Below are positions 45,521 to 55,909 of a stretch of 64,000 nucleotides of DNA, one piece after another. The notes beneath the pieces were generated by a model. The model worked only from the letters and a program-made list of their open reading frames with translations, made no database searches and was not told the DNA's origin. Location: positions 310,001 through 374,000 of the forward strand of contig JAUCEF010000012.1 in NCBI GenBank assembly GCA_033558025.1, read 5' to 3'. The translations under genes were made by a program, and so were the position numbers. Every line of letters begins with the position of its first letter. Positions within the stretch are counted from its first letter, which is position 1. The DNA is from Phytophthora sp. 'mugwort' (taxonomy: Eukaryota; Oomycota; Peronosporomycetes; Peronosporales; Peronosporaceae).

Positions 45521-47222
45521 CTAACGTATTATCTGTGCCAGCAGAGAAAGCTGCCGACGTATTAAGCAGCTTCTCCCACAGCAACTGCATCTGTTAGAGC
45601 GAAGCTTCTGCACACACATCGTAAGAGGCTTCTTCATTCTGATAGTGATCCCACCCGCAAAAGCCACGTCTTGGCCTGGCACCTCGTCCAAGTGGAAGCG
45701 GCTCACCACACACGCGACTACCATCTTCATCTCCATCATGGCGAGGTTGCGTCCCACGTACACGCGCGGGCCTGTGTTGAACGCACTGAATTTTCCAGAC
45801 GAAATCTTGAGCATCTCACCCGTTTTAGGGTCGATGATCGCTCCGGCACGAACGACCTGGCGTCGGCACCCTAGACACTGGGCATGCGCGACATGGCGTG
45901 GTACGCCAGTGCAATGTGCGACCCCTTCGATACAAACGTGCCGTCCGGGAAGACCGTATCGCGGACGCAGAGTTTCTGCGCCAACCCCACGAGCGAATAT
46001 AGCCGCAGCGCCTCGGTGATCGCGGCCTCCAAGTACGGTAAACTCGGCACTTCCTGCATATCTGGAACGTAATTGACGTCCGTTGCTAGCTTTGGTAGTG
46101 TTTCTAGCAGCTCGACACGCAACTTTTCCTCCTCGCGCGGGTTGAGTGTGAGGAGGTGGAAGAGCCACGCCAAGGCGTCTGCAGGAGTGTCACGACCGGC
46201 GATCATTGCCATGCGATCATTGCCATCAATACGACATTCCGGACCAAGATGGAGTCCACCGGTTTACCGTCCACGGTCTCGTTGGCGAGTATGAGGGACA
46301 CGATGTCTCGACTGTGGGATTTGTCCTCGTCCTTACGGATGAGACGCGTTGCGCTTCTCCATCGTTTTGGAGATGACATCCATGACGAACTGGTCGACCG
46401 TCGTCAACGCCTCGCGCAGATGCTTCTCGCTGCCAACATTCAACCAGCGCTTGAGCTTCCAGTATCATGTGAATACGACCAGTCGAGCCGCCACGATGTG
46501 CTGCGCGTCCACGAAGGCGCGCTCCAACGGGTGCTCGTGCTGCAATGTGAGTGTGCTCATGTTGAAGCCAAACGCGATCTCTCCGAACGCATTGAGTGTG
46601 AACCACCCGCATACGTAAACGTGTCGACGGGCTGCTTGGTCTGACAGCGTCTGTCAACACGCGCTGGAGTATACGCACGTGCGTCTGGATGATGGGGGCC
46701 ATGTGTTCCCGCAGCGCTCGCGAGCTGAAGAGGTTGACGAAGACGCGGCGGTGGAACTTCCACTCGTCGCCTTCGACGATCAAGATGCTGTCGCCCAGTA
46801 AGTCCACAAGCAGGTCGTAGATGTGGTCACCTTGACGAAGTGTCGTACTTTGTCTTCATGACGTGCGCATAGTGTTGGGGGTTGGCGGTGAGGATCATTT
46901 CGCGCTGGAACGGCAGGTGAAGCGCGAACGGCGCCCCATTACGCGACTGGAAGACGCCCGTGACCCAGTTCAGAAACTGGCTGGCGTGGTAGGCCATGAA
47001 CACAGCGTGGCCCACGACCGGAATCGCCGACGGTAAAATGGCACACGAGTGGGGCCTCGAGCCCCAGGCGTTACACTGTCGCTGTTTTACCAGTTTCTTA
47101 TCTGTGTTGTCGCTTGGCAGGCATTTCGAGGCGACGGCGCACTGACCAAGATGCCGACCATTAGCAGCCCGAACTTCTTGAACGGATCGTCGCTGTCTAG
47201 GAACCAAGCGAGCCTGACACAA
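45521..47222 (-). pseudogene. cytochrome P450 pseudogene, heme cysteine lost
   Basis: P450s are membrane-bound heme monooxygenases. On the minus strand, fragments in several frames give a nearly full-length enzyme. Near 47040-46860 are LPSAIPVVGHAVFMAY and FQREMILTANPQHYAHVMKT. Near 46800 is GDSILIVEGDEWKFHRRVFV (helix C WxxxR region). An I-helix AGRDTPADAL lies near 46195, a K-helix EALR at about 46003-46014, and VFPDGTFVSKGSHIALAYHA near 45940. The heme loop is at about 45780-45735. The loop reads FNTGPRVYVGRNLA: the invariant Cys ligand is Tyr, a one-base change at 45758-45760. A 14-bp tandem duplication (46199-46226) shifts frame before the I helix. At least three other frame changes occur. 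It resembles fatty-acid-hydroxylase-type (CYP86-clan) enzymes, but the subfamily is not certain. An N-terminal exon may lie at 47230-47500. Confidence 0.85.
46199..46226. repeat. 14-bp tandem duplication in P450 relic
   Basis: GCGATCATTGCCAT occurs twice in a row (46199-46212 and 46213-46226). The extra 14 bp cause a frameshift just before the I-helix codons of the P450 gene. Confidence 0.95.
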
Positions 47223-47489
47223 GTAAGTCGAAGTGACAGCTTGCTGACCTGATGTGGCGTTTGATTGTGGCGTTCATGAAGGTGACAGCGCAGCGGTAAT
47301 GGCGGAAGCCACGGGCCAAGCGCGCGAAGTTTCCCAGCGGGTAGCGATGAAGTCGGCGGCAATGAGGCCAGTGCAGTCAGTAGTTTAGGGCTTTTGACAG
47401 ACGGCAGCGGGACCAGAGGAGGCGACAGCACATCCCTCCACCTCGGGTCATCCGTTTGATGACCCGAGATCACCATTAACGGACAGGAT

Positions 47490-48010
47490 GGGCGAATCAT
47501 GGCCATTTTCGGATCTCACATTCGAATGGAAGCGGATGATAGGAACGTTCAAGGCGGCACAGCGCTACTCAGCGTTTAAACCGCATCGACACAGTCTTCA
47601 CGCTCGAGCGTCAATGCTGTACTCGAGGGTTAAGGTCACACTCGACGTCTCGCACTGGACAGAAGAGCGACCTGTCCCTGCAGATCGTACTGGATAATGA
47701 AGGTCCCGCCGGTGGCGATACTCACGAGCCTGCTACTTAGCAGGTGCATTCATCAATGTCTTCCCGCAACCCAGGTCTGTAGACCCTACAGATCTTCTGA
47801 GAATGGTCCACACTGTGTACAGCCAAGGTCTGAATTTGGCGGAGACCGCACTCGCATCATCAGGCGCCGTACAGTACGACTCGTACCCCCAGCTCTTGCC
47901 AGACGAAGCAAGTCGCCCGTTGCTTCCCCTCCGAAGGGTGACGCGGCTGCCACTCCGAGCCAGTCATCGATCCGCCTTTCAGGCTCGACGTTTAGAGTGT
48001 AGCACGTAGC
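47490..48010 (+). other. unrecognised coding-like sequence
   Basis: Overlapping + strand frames (47488-47697, 47697-48002 and 47803-48009) may be pieces of one gene. One reads SVDPTDLLRMVHTVYSQGLN followed by LAETALASSGAVQYDSYPQL, which looks like real protein (regular amphipathic helix). I do not recognise the family. It is divergent from the P450 relic and lies 200 bp before the START-FYVE gene. It could be a relic of a host gene. Confidence 0.35.
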
Positions 48011-48208
48011 TTCGATCGTAATGGTACGCCAGCGAACTGATCGCCAGCTTTGAGCTATCGGCGTGCTCCATACAAGTTGTCCTCATCACCGACTTACAGG
48101 TACCAGCGCGACACTCCTTAAAAGCTTCTGGTTAGCATTTAGCAGAGGCAGGATACGCGGTGCCTTGACCACCACAACGCAATAATCCCGCCCACTACGG
48201 CGTCGAGG

Positions 48209-49339
48209 ATGCCTAAAGACCGCTTCAACATGAGCCCCTACCACCAACTGCCGCTCACACTTAAGGACCAGCGCATGATGCTCGAGATTGAGAACGACCT
48301 GGTCGAGGACACCTTCCGCAAGTACGAGAAGTATGTCATGAGCAACTCGCAAGTCAACCCGGCTCGATGGAGGCACATTAAGTCTAAGCACGATCTCCAT
48401 ATCTACGCAAAGCGCACTAAACCACAGCAGTGCTGTGGGCCGGACGCTGTCGAGTGCGACAGCGACGTCGTCAAGACTATAGTCCTCAGCGTAGGCACGT
48501 TCAAGGGCGAGTTGGACGACCTCATGTTCGGCACGGTGAACCCGACCGATGACATAATGCACGTCAAGGCCTCGTACGTGCACGACTACAGCGATGGCGC
48601 CGTACTGGCCACGCTGGTGCGACCGACTGCTGCTGATCCGTTTCGATCAGTGACAGTCAAGTGGCTTCAGATAGGCCTGCCACTCAGCTACACGAAGCTC
48701 ATCAAGGATCGCGACTTCCTGTGCCTGGAGGCGTCTGGCATCTTGCACTTTGCCAACGGCGAGCGGGTCGGCTACATGATGCTGCACTCGATCGAGTCGC
48801 CGCTTGTCCAGCCACTGCCAAACGTGATCCGCGCCAAGCACAATATCACAGGCTTCTTCCGGCATATCGCACCTAACGTGATCGACACGTTTGCGTTCGA
48901 CTCGGTAGATCTGGGCGGCAGCCTCATGGAGTCAGTGGTGTTGCCGGTATGCGCCAACGCGCTGCTCTCGGCCACGAACTACGTGGAATGCGGTCTCATG
49001 AAGAAGCTGACGTGGATGCTGCAGCGGCGACAAGTAGCGCTGCGAGTGGGCGACGTGCCACCGATACCGCCCCACGAAGACGTTTGTGTGACGTGTCGTT
49101 GCAACCTTCAGCCTGGCTTCATGAAGGGCCTGTGGAAGGGCAAGTGCAAGATGTGTCTGGGTGGGGTGTGCTTCGGGTGCAAGGAAGTGAAGACTATTAG
49201 CTTCCTCTCACCGGATCGAAAGCTGCTTCGGCACAAGATCACCTTTTGCGGTGCGTGCATCACCATGGCAGCGAAGGTGGACGCAATGGAAGCAGCACGC
49301 GACCAGGCCAACGGGTTCCAGGCCTACAGTGCCACTTAG
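48209..49339 (+). CDS. START domain protein with FYVE-like zinc finger (376 aa)
   Basis: This is an intact, intronless 376-codon gene. The start is supported by the family N-terminus MPKDRFNMSPYHQLPLT. Residues 1-70 are the helical lead with FRKYEKYVMSNSQVNPARW and LHIYAKR. Residues about 85-270 are START-like (GELDDLMFGTVNPTDDIM, ASYVHDYSDGAVLATLV, EASGILHFANGERVGYMM). Residues about 292-350 carry four Cys-x2-Cys pairs (CVTC, CKMC, CFGC, CGAC) in FYVE-like order, again without the HHC lipid-binding motif. A C-terminal helix (AMEAARDQANGFQAYSAT) is shared with the paralogue at 50624. No signal peptide or membrane segment is present, so it is probably cytosolic. Role and ligand are unknown. 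It is GC-richer than the flanking sequence, consistent with selection on codons. Confidence 0.93.
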   Translation: MPKDRFNMSPYHQLPLTLKDQRMMLEIENDLVEDTFRKYEKYVMSNSQVNPARWRHIKSKHDLHIYAKRTKPQQCCGPDAVECDSDVVKTIVLSVGTFKGELDDLMFGTVNPTDDIMHVKASYVHDYSDGAVLATLVRPTAADPFRSVTVKWLQIGLPLSYTKLIKDRDFLCLEASGILHFANGERVGYMMLHSIESPLVQPLPNVIRAKHNITGFFRHIAPNVIDTFAFDSVDLGGSLMESVVLPVCANALLSATNYVECGLMKKLTWMLQRRQVALRVGDVPPIPPHEDVCVTCRCNLQPGFMKGLWKGKCKMCLGGVCFGCKEVKTISFLSPDRKLLRHKITFCGACITMAAKVDAMEAARDQANGFQAYSAT

Positions 49340-50623
49340 GTGGGCACATCGATCGTGTTGTTTAGTGCGGCTGCATGTAAGGTTAACTGTCAAATACATT
49401 CTCTCGTGGGCATATGCCTTGCGGTTCCTTGACCTCGTGAAGGCGCTGAAGCTTGGCGGATGTAGTGGGTCAACTCGAAGGGATGCCCTCTTATCACCAC
49501 CTAGCACAAAAACTGAATTGCAATATTAGTACCTACCAGATGACTATACAGATTTTACCTTCCATTTTATAGTACTCGAGACGTCCAGGTTGATTTTGCA
49601 CTCGGGAATAGGACTTGTAGTACCAGCATAAAGTGCTCTGTAAACGAAGAAACATGTTTTGAAATCTACATACAATGCTGAACCCCACCGATAGGATACA
49701 GTGAACATCTACAAGGAATCTGCTAGCCGTATCGGCGAATGAGTTTGGCACTCTTGTACTGCAGAACAAACTCAACGACGTTTAAACCACACCATGAACG
49801 CCAGATCAAACGTTCTGGCGTGCTTTCCAGTTTTTAGTACATGAATCGGTTTTCGACGCGAAAGGGGGGGTTACATGATGACTCTAGGTTATGTAGAACA
49901 ACAACGACCAGTTCGTAGCGGTAATGCTACTTTATAGACATGGCTGTCGACGGCAACTTGATGTCCTGTTGCACATGGATCCACGCTGCTCACCAAATCA
50001 GCTTGAGCACCTCTCCTTTAGTCAGACGCGATGAGAAGACCCCCCCCCACCGAAAACTCGGTAAGTGATGATGCCTCTTGAGTATTACTTCGAATAACTA
50101 TTTCCATTGCCACATCCCTTCGCTGTATGCATCGAGAATGGAATGGATTGCAACATTGCTTTACAACAAGTTCAACCATGATTTAGGATTTCAGAATGAA
50201 GTCATTCTAAATCTGAGCTACATTGTATTCAGTATCTTGTCTTCATTGCATAGTTGCAGTTGTAAATCTAAAAGGACACATCGCGATCTCGGCCCCCTGC
50301 TCACTCTATCGGTCGTACCAGCTGCTCCATATAATCGACTGCATTGTCGAGATGGCGCAGTCAACCAAAGGGCAGCACTGCTTCGAGGTGACCCATCTGG
50401 CCCGATGAGATGGGAGTAGCCGAAACGGGCACGTGCTCGTTGCTCATTCGGATCGCTGCGAAGTCGACCTGTCATGCGCGAAGAGCAGAGGTCAATGCGC
50501 TGTGCTGGCGGTCTCGAAAGATAGCAGCGGGACGGTCTCTTCGGAGCTCAAACAGAGTTGTGGCTTTGCTGATCACAATCGAAATCGCATCCGAGGAAGC
50601 ACGTCCCAAACAGCTCGGAGAAC
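49340..50623. other. spacer between two START-FYVE genes
   Basis: About 1.3 kb without a recognisable gene. It contains a C9 run (50040-50048) and a small GAACGTTTGATC-type inverted pair near 49797-49820. The 5' flank of the next gene (50430-50620) has only short frames. The tandem arrangement is the reason to see the two flanking genes as duplicates. Confidence 0.5.
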
Positions 50624-51844
50624 ATGGGCAAAACTAGCTTCACCTCCAATCCCTATCCGAATCTCGTGCTAACGGAGGCAGATTGCGAGATGCTGCTCCA
50701 GCTGGAGAAGAACCTGATACTCGAAATCTTCCCAAAATACGAAGAGTTCGTGGTTGTCGACAAGCGTAAGGTGAAACGGGCTCAGTGGAAGGCAATCGGC
50801 GACGACAAGAACCTTCACGTTTACGTGGAGCGCGACAGATGGCTCGACAACCCCGAAGATGAAGAGGTTCCTTCTCAAGAACCCACGGACAACTGGCAAA
50901 AACACATGCCAATCATTCTCGCTGTGGGAACCTTTGAAGGAGAGCTGAACGACCTCATGTTCGGCACTGTAAATCCGACACAGCAGATCATGCGAGTCAA
51001 GGCCTCCTACGTGAAGGACTACAGCGACGGCGCTGTGCTAGCCAACCTCATCGTACCAACTGCCGAAGACCCTTTTCGCTCCGTGTCTGTGAAATGGACA
51101 CAAATCAACCTGCCTCTCAACCAGACCGGTTTGGTCCAGAACCGCGACTTCGTCTGCCTCGAGGCCACCGGCATCCTGCACTTCGCCAACGGAGACCGTG
51201 TCGGCTACCAGCTTCTTCACTCTATCGACTTTCCATCCACCCAACCGCTTCCTGGAACAGTCCGTGCTCGCCACAAGATCATCGGCTTCTATCGACAGAC
51301 CAGCCACAACGTCATCGACACCTACGCCTTCGATACTGTCCATCCTGGAGGCAAAGTGTTCCGGTCGGTAGCACTCAAGGCTTCAGCGGAAGCGTTGCTC
51401 TCCACCACAAACTACGTCATCTGCGGACAAGCCAAGAAACTCTCGTGGAGGTTACAGCACCGTCAAGCCGAGACACGGTCTTTTCGCCATCGAAACAGCA
51501 CTCACAACGTGCTTTCCGGTCAAAAGTGGTGTGGCGTTTGTGCCCGAAATCTGTCGCCTAGAAGCTTTGGTCTCCCTCGAGTGGCGGCTATCGGGAAAAG
51601 TGTCTGCAAGCTCTGCATTAATCATGTGTGTCTCAAGTGCAAGCGCCCGAAAGCAATCAGCTTCCTCACACCAGACGGAAAGCTCTTGCGTCACAAAATC
51701 ACATTTTGTGTCTTGTGCATGAGTGAAGTGACGCAAATGGATGCTTTGCCGGCAGCACGCGACCAAGCGGAGGGATATCAAGCCTACAACGTGATGGCGT
51801 CTCTCTCCGGATCTGACATCTGTTCCGATGACCCGGATGTGTGA
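50624..51844 (+). CDS. START domain protein with FYVE-like zinc finger (406 aa)
   Basis: This is an intact, intronless 406-codon gene. MGKTSFTSNPYPNLVLTEAD matches the family start. Residues about 20-75 include IFPKYEEFVVVDKRKVKRAQW and LHVYVER. Residues about 95-280 are START-like (GELNDLMFGTVNPTQQIM, YVKDYSDGAVLANLIVPT, EATGILHFANGDRVGYQLL). Residues about 302-365 are the finger with CGVC, CKLC, CLKC and CVLC pairs; like its paralogues it lacks the classical HHC motif. The C-terminus (ALPAARDQAEGYQAYNVMAS) ends in an acidic tail. It lies 1.3 kb downstream of the copy at 48209 in the same orientation and has a near-identical dead inverted copy at 43660-44300. No targeting signal is visible; function is unknown. 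Confidence 0.93.
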   Translation: MGKTSFTSNPYPNLVLTEADCEMLLQLEKNLILEIFPKYEEFVVVDKRKVKRAQWKAIGDDKNLHVYVERDRWLDNPEDEEVPSQEPTDNWQKHMPIILAVGTFEGELNDLMFGTVNPTQQIMRVKASYVKDYSDGAVLANLIVPTAEDPFRSVSVKWTQINLPLNQTGLVQNRDFVCLEATGILHFANGDRVGYQLLHSIDFPSTQPLPGTVRARHKIIGFYRQTSHNVIDTYAFDTVHPGGKVFRSVALKASAEALLSTTNYVICGQAKKLSWRLQHRQAETRSFRHRNSTHNVLSGQKWCGVCARNLSPRSFGLPRVAAIGKSVCKLCINHVCLKCKRPKAISFLTPDGKLLRHKITFCVLCMSEVTQMDALPAARDQAEGYQAYNVMASLSGSDICSDDPDV

Positions 51845-52059
51845 GTAAATGTTTCTTGTGTTCATAACGTTCCTGCTTCTCCTCGACGCCATTGTGACCA
51901 ATAGCTTTCTCGAATTTTTTATTGGGATATTTATATCCAAGAGAGTTGGGCTTCCTGTATAAGCACATAATGACAAAAGCTGTGTAGTTTAGCTACCACC
52001 TCGCATTGAACCCTTACAATTGACTTCCAGACATTTTTCATTTTAAATATGACAGGCAA
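51845..52059. other. 3' flank of START-FYVE gene
   Basis: There is no gene. A short inverted repeat GGGATATTTATATCC lies near 51935. It leads into the left part of the split Harbinger transposase. Confidence 0.4.
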
Positions 52060-52389
52060 CAGCAGCTGGGACTATATTTACCGATGCACTTCGTCGCACA
52101 TCCAGGGGGTAGCTCTATCTTCCGCAGCCGTCGCTAGTAATCCCGGATTGTCAACGATGGATGCCGCCGCTTCCAATCATTGGTTGCACGACTTAAGAAG
52201 CGTGACCCAACATGTCGACATATAAGGCTGTTGCAACAATACTTCGGCCCAGATCGCGTATACAAAGAGCGTGATTTTTGCAATCGCTTTCGGATGTGTC
52301 AAAGTTGTTCGTGCGCATACTGAAATGCATTGTGACTACAGATGACTACTTTGAGCAAGGTCCTGACGCTACAGGAAAAATGGGCATTT
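52060..52389 (+). pseudogene. second Harbinger transposase, N-terminal part (split by piggyBac)
   Basis: Frames on the + strand read KRDPTCRHIRLLQQYFGPDR (52200-52260), then ERDFCNRFRMC, then KLFVRILKCIVTTDDYFEQG and PDATGKMGIF up to 52389. This is the N-terminus of plant-type (pfam04827-like) PIF/Harbinger transposases. It stops exactly at the TTAA target of piggyBac-like element 2, and the protein continues at 58639. Two frame changes are present in this part. Confidence 0.8.
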
Positions 52390-52609
52390 TTAACCCTTAC
52401 AACCCTATATTCTGTATAATACAGAACACAAGCTGTAGCCGAATTTGCCATGAATAATTATCAGGAAGGTTGATACTTGCAAGCTTTTTCGCATATGCGA
52501 TTTTGTATGCTGGATCAACGATTGCATGTGTACAAAACACAAACATACCGCGATTAGGGATGTTACAACATTGATTTGTATAAAAATCAGAGAGGTAAAA
52601 GACCAAAAG

Positions 52610-55600
52610 AAGATGAAGGGTGCACGATGTAACGCAGCGACAGCACCTACAGCCAGTGGTGGCGCGGCGGAAATGACGGCGGGTACGACCGACGAGGGTG
52701 CTGCGTCGTCGACGGCGGCGGCGAGGACAAGTGTGGCGGGCTCGGCGTCCCAAGCGACCACGGTCAGCGCGAATGCCGCGTCACCGACGGCAGCAGCGAC
52801 GACAAGGGCGGCGGACTCGGCTTCTCTAGCAGCCATGCCTGACGAGGGTGCTGGAACGCCGACGGCGGAGTCGAGGACAAGGGCGGTGGGCTCGGCGTCT
52901 CCTGCAGCGGAGACTAATGAGGGTGCTGCGTTGAAGGCTGCGGTGACCAAAATGAGGGGCGTGGTGGCGACGATAGCGGCGGCTACCCGGTCTACCGGAG
53001 CTACTTCAGCTAGACGGGCCACAGGAAGTACGGGACTTACCCGGCCTAGCGGCGTACACGCGTTAGAATCCCAGCACAGCGCATGGAAAAGACGCCAGCG
53101 GCGCGTACGCAGGGGAACGCGGCAGCGTCCGTAGTTGGGGGATCGATGGAGAATGTGTTGTCGGCACACACGCAGTCAACTGCGATAAACAATGCTGGGC
53201 TGAGTGGGGATGTGTGGAAGCAGTTGTCGCGGAATGGATGGAAAAGAAGAAAAACAACACCTCGAAGGTTGAAGCCGCTTTGGTGGTGCCTGGAAAAGGC
53301 GGTCTGCTATCACAACTCACTCACGGCGTTGATTATTTAGGTATGTATGTATTTATTCATCACAGCTTATTCACTACTCATTAAAACTGTTGCGGCTTGT
53401 ATAGGGGAGCTCATGGTATACTTAAATGCAGAAGAAGCGACTGTTGCTGCTACAAGCCCCGTCCACAGCACAATTTCGCCTGCAGCTGCTCGGAGAAATG
53501 AAGGCAATGACGACGAGGAGCTTTTTGATGATTGATTGTCAGCATTTGACCGCGACAGCTTTTTGGAAGCCATGCGAACGCAAGAACTCTTATCCCGTCA
53601 GCGATGATGATATCAATTTGTGCCCTGAGGATCTTGATCGTGGCTACGGATCGGAGGAGGCGCCTAGTGAAGGCTCGGATGAGGAAATGGAATTTCCGAA
53701 ACCAATGTGCTACGTTGATGACGTAAATTCGAGCGACAGCGAGGATGTCAACGCGGACATAACCTTTGACGTCCCCGATGATGCACTTCGCAACATTGTG
53801 GCTGAAGGTTAAGAGATCTACGATGAGCAGCATTCAGGCAAGAACTTCCTTGCGTTTGGTTTGGTTTGCTCATCTGATAACGTAGCACTTGCTGTATTAT
53901 ATTTGCAGATAAACTGAGGCTCAAAGCTCCAGCAGACTAATACACAGGCCCTTGGGGGCCAACGATGTCTGCGGCCGCTTTTGCAGACTCACCACTCGGA
54001 TTGTCTTCTACTTTCTTCCAATGGCACTTTGGGCAAAGATCGCGGATGAGACGAATCGATATCGGAGACAATCGGTCCCAGCACTGGCGGAAGAAAAACG
54101 AAATAATCTGCGGTGAGCACAGCAGCATGACCCAAGTGTGAGCGTGCCAACAGTAGCTGATATCGAAGGGGGTCTCAGGTGTTACGATCAAGCTCGACCC
54201 CACGAATTGGCTCACGTGATCGGTCTGCTAATTGCCCGCTCGCTGTGTCCGATGCGTGACGGTGTGGCAAAGCATTGGTCAAATACAGAGGACGGAGCTG
54301 TGCCTCGAAGGATATGGGGACGTTACATGAAGCGTGCACGTTACGAAGAAGTTATTCGCTTCGTTCACTTTAACGACAACGAAAGCCCCGGTGCACTTCA
54401 TGACAAAGCCTGGAAGCTATGCCCCGTTCTACAAGCCATTGAGACGACCTTTTACCGTGGTTACCGCCTTGGCCCTGGGATTTCGTTTGACGAAGGGATG
54501 GTCCCCAACAAGAGCAAGTTCAACTCACTGAAAGTCTGCAAACAAGGAAAAGCCTAACAAGTGAGGTACACAATTTTATTTGACTTGCTGCTCTACTACG
54601 GTGTATTGTGCGAGGAAAGTAAAGTAGTCTTGCGCTTTTTTCCTCAATGAATTGTGACCGACGTGCTCTACGTGTTATGTGTGCAGAGTTGAAGTAAACT
54701 GTGGCAAGGAACAGGTGTCCAAAGGAAATGTTGGACCGACTGCCGTTGTTCGCAATATATGAAAGTACTGAATGGCCAGGAGGACAAGCGGCTCATCATT
54801 ACGGACAACTATTAATCCTCAGTTACTCTCTCTATCAAGCTCTTGTCCATGGGGCTGTATCACGTTGGAGCGGTGCGAATCAATCCCTTGGCTGGTGCAA
54901 ACCGATCCAGCTCACACAGAAGAAGCGGCCAAAACATATTTCGAGGGGGCATACCGTATCGCTCGCTGTGTTGACTATCCTGAACTCGTCGCACTGTCTT
55001 GGATGGATTCTCGCCCGGTAAATATGCTCGCAACTGGCTGCAGCACTCAGGCAACCTCCGTGTTCCGCACCGAAAAGAATGGCAGCAGATCGGTTGTTGT
55101 TTGCCCTACCCTTGTAAAAGACTACCTCTCAGGAATGGGTGGGATGGACGTGCATGATCAGATCCGGCTTCAGCGTAACTCCCTCCAGAAGATGGTTGTA
55201 TCGAGGAAGTATTACAAGCAACTGTACCTGGGGTTAGTTGACATGACCATATCTAATGGCTGTATCATCCACAAGATGATGCAGAAGGAAAAAGGAGAAA
55301 AGGTCACCACTCACGCGAAGTACATGCGCCGCCTCCAAAACGAAATTCTTGGACAACAACCTTCCCATTTCGAGAGAAACATGCTCGGTGAGGATTTGGC
55401 TACAGAGCCGATTGCAATCGCTTCTCACAGAGTCGAACAAGTTACAGAGCGCTACTCGGAACAGAAAAAATTGCGCTAACTTTTGTGCAAGGTATGCTCC
55501 GCGCTGAGTTCCGGCAAAAATGCAGAAACCACGTACGTGTGCCCCACATGCAGTAACGAATGGGGTGGCAGGGTAGCGTTGTGCAACAAAGTGCGACGAA

Positions 55601-55713
55601 TTCAAGAAGGCAACACTCTGACCTGTGCTCAAATCTGGCATAATAATCGGAAGAATGGAACCCAACTTCCCCCTGGCGCTAAACGGATTCGTTTCAGGAC
55701 CGGCAAACGATAA
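52610..55713 (+). pseudogene. piggyBac-like transposase, decayed, multi-exon
   Basis: An Ala/Thr-rich region (52615-53130) precedes a basic part (QLSRNGWKRRKTT, near 53225). A 64-bp GT-AG intron (53341-53404) then joins GVDYL to GELMVYL. Acidic sequence follows (DDINLCPEDLDRGYGSEEAP near 53600). The core includes LFYYFLPMALWAKIADETNR-like sequence (54000-54070) and EEVIRFVHFNDNESPGALHD near 54345. It continues with GPGISFDEGMVPNKSKFN (first Asp, near 54490), LIITDNY (second, near 54795) and GMGGMDVHDQIRLQRNSLQ (third, near 55140). The zinc ribbon lies at 55490-55650 (CKVC, CPTC, LCNKV, TCAQIW). An intron probably lies between 54557 and 54690. Several frame changes remain, though 54772-55479 is open for 235 codons. 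Confidence 0.82.
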
Positions 55714-55909
55714 AGGGATCAGCAGGTATCCAACAGCGATCAAGGATAATTTATACTTGGGTAGCTGAGCGCGCGTGGCCGGTGAGTTGCAGTCGAGCAA
55801 CGTGCGCTGACTGAAGTCTGCGAAGGTGGTCCTGGCCCCGCGCAAGGCCAAGTCTCAGGTCGTGACGGTGTTTCCCCGAATGTGACGCTGCTGGACTCGG
55901 TGTCGTCTC

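Noticed and set aside
52526..53134. A 202-codon Ala/Thr-rich frame as a separate surface or ice-binding-like protein
   Set aside because: It lies at the 5' end of the piggyBac transposase region in the same orientation and is simple in composition. It is more likely a low-complexity N-terminal part or a shadow.
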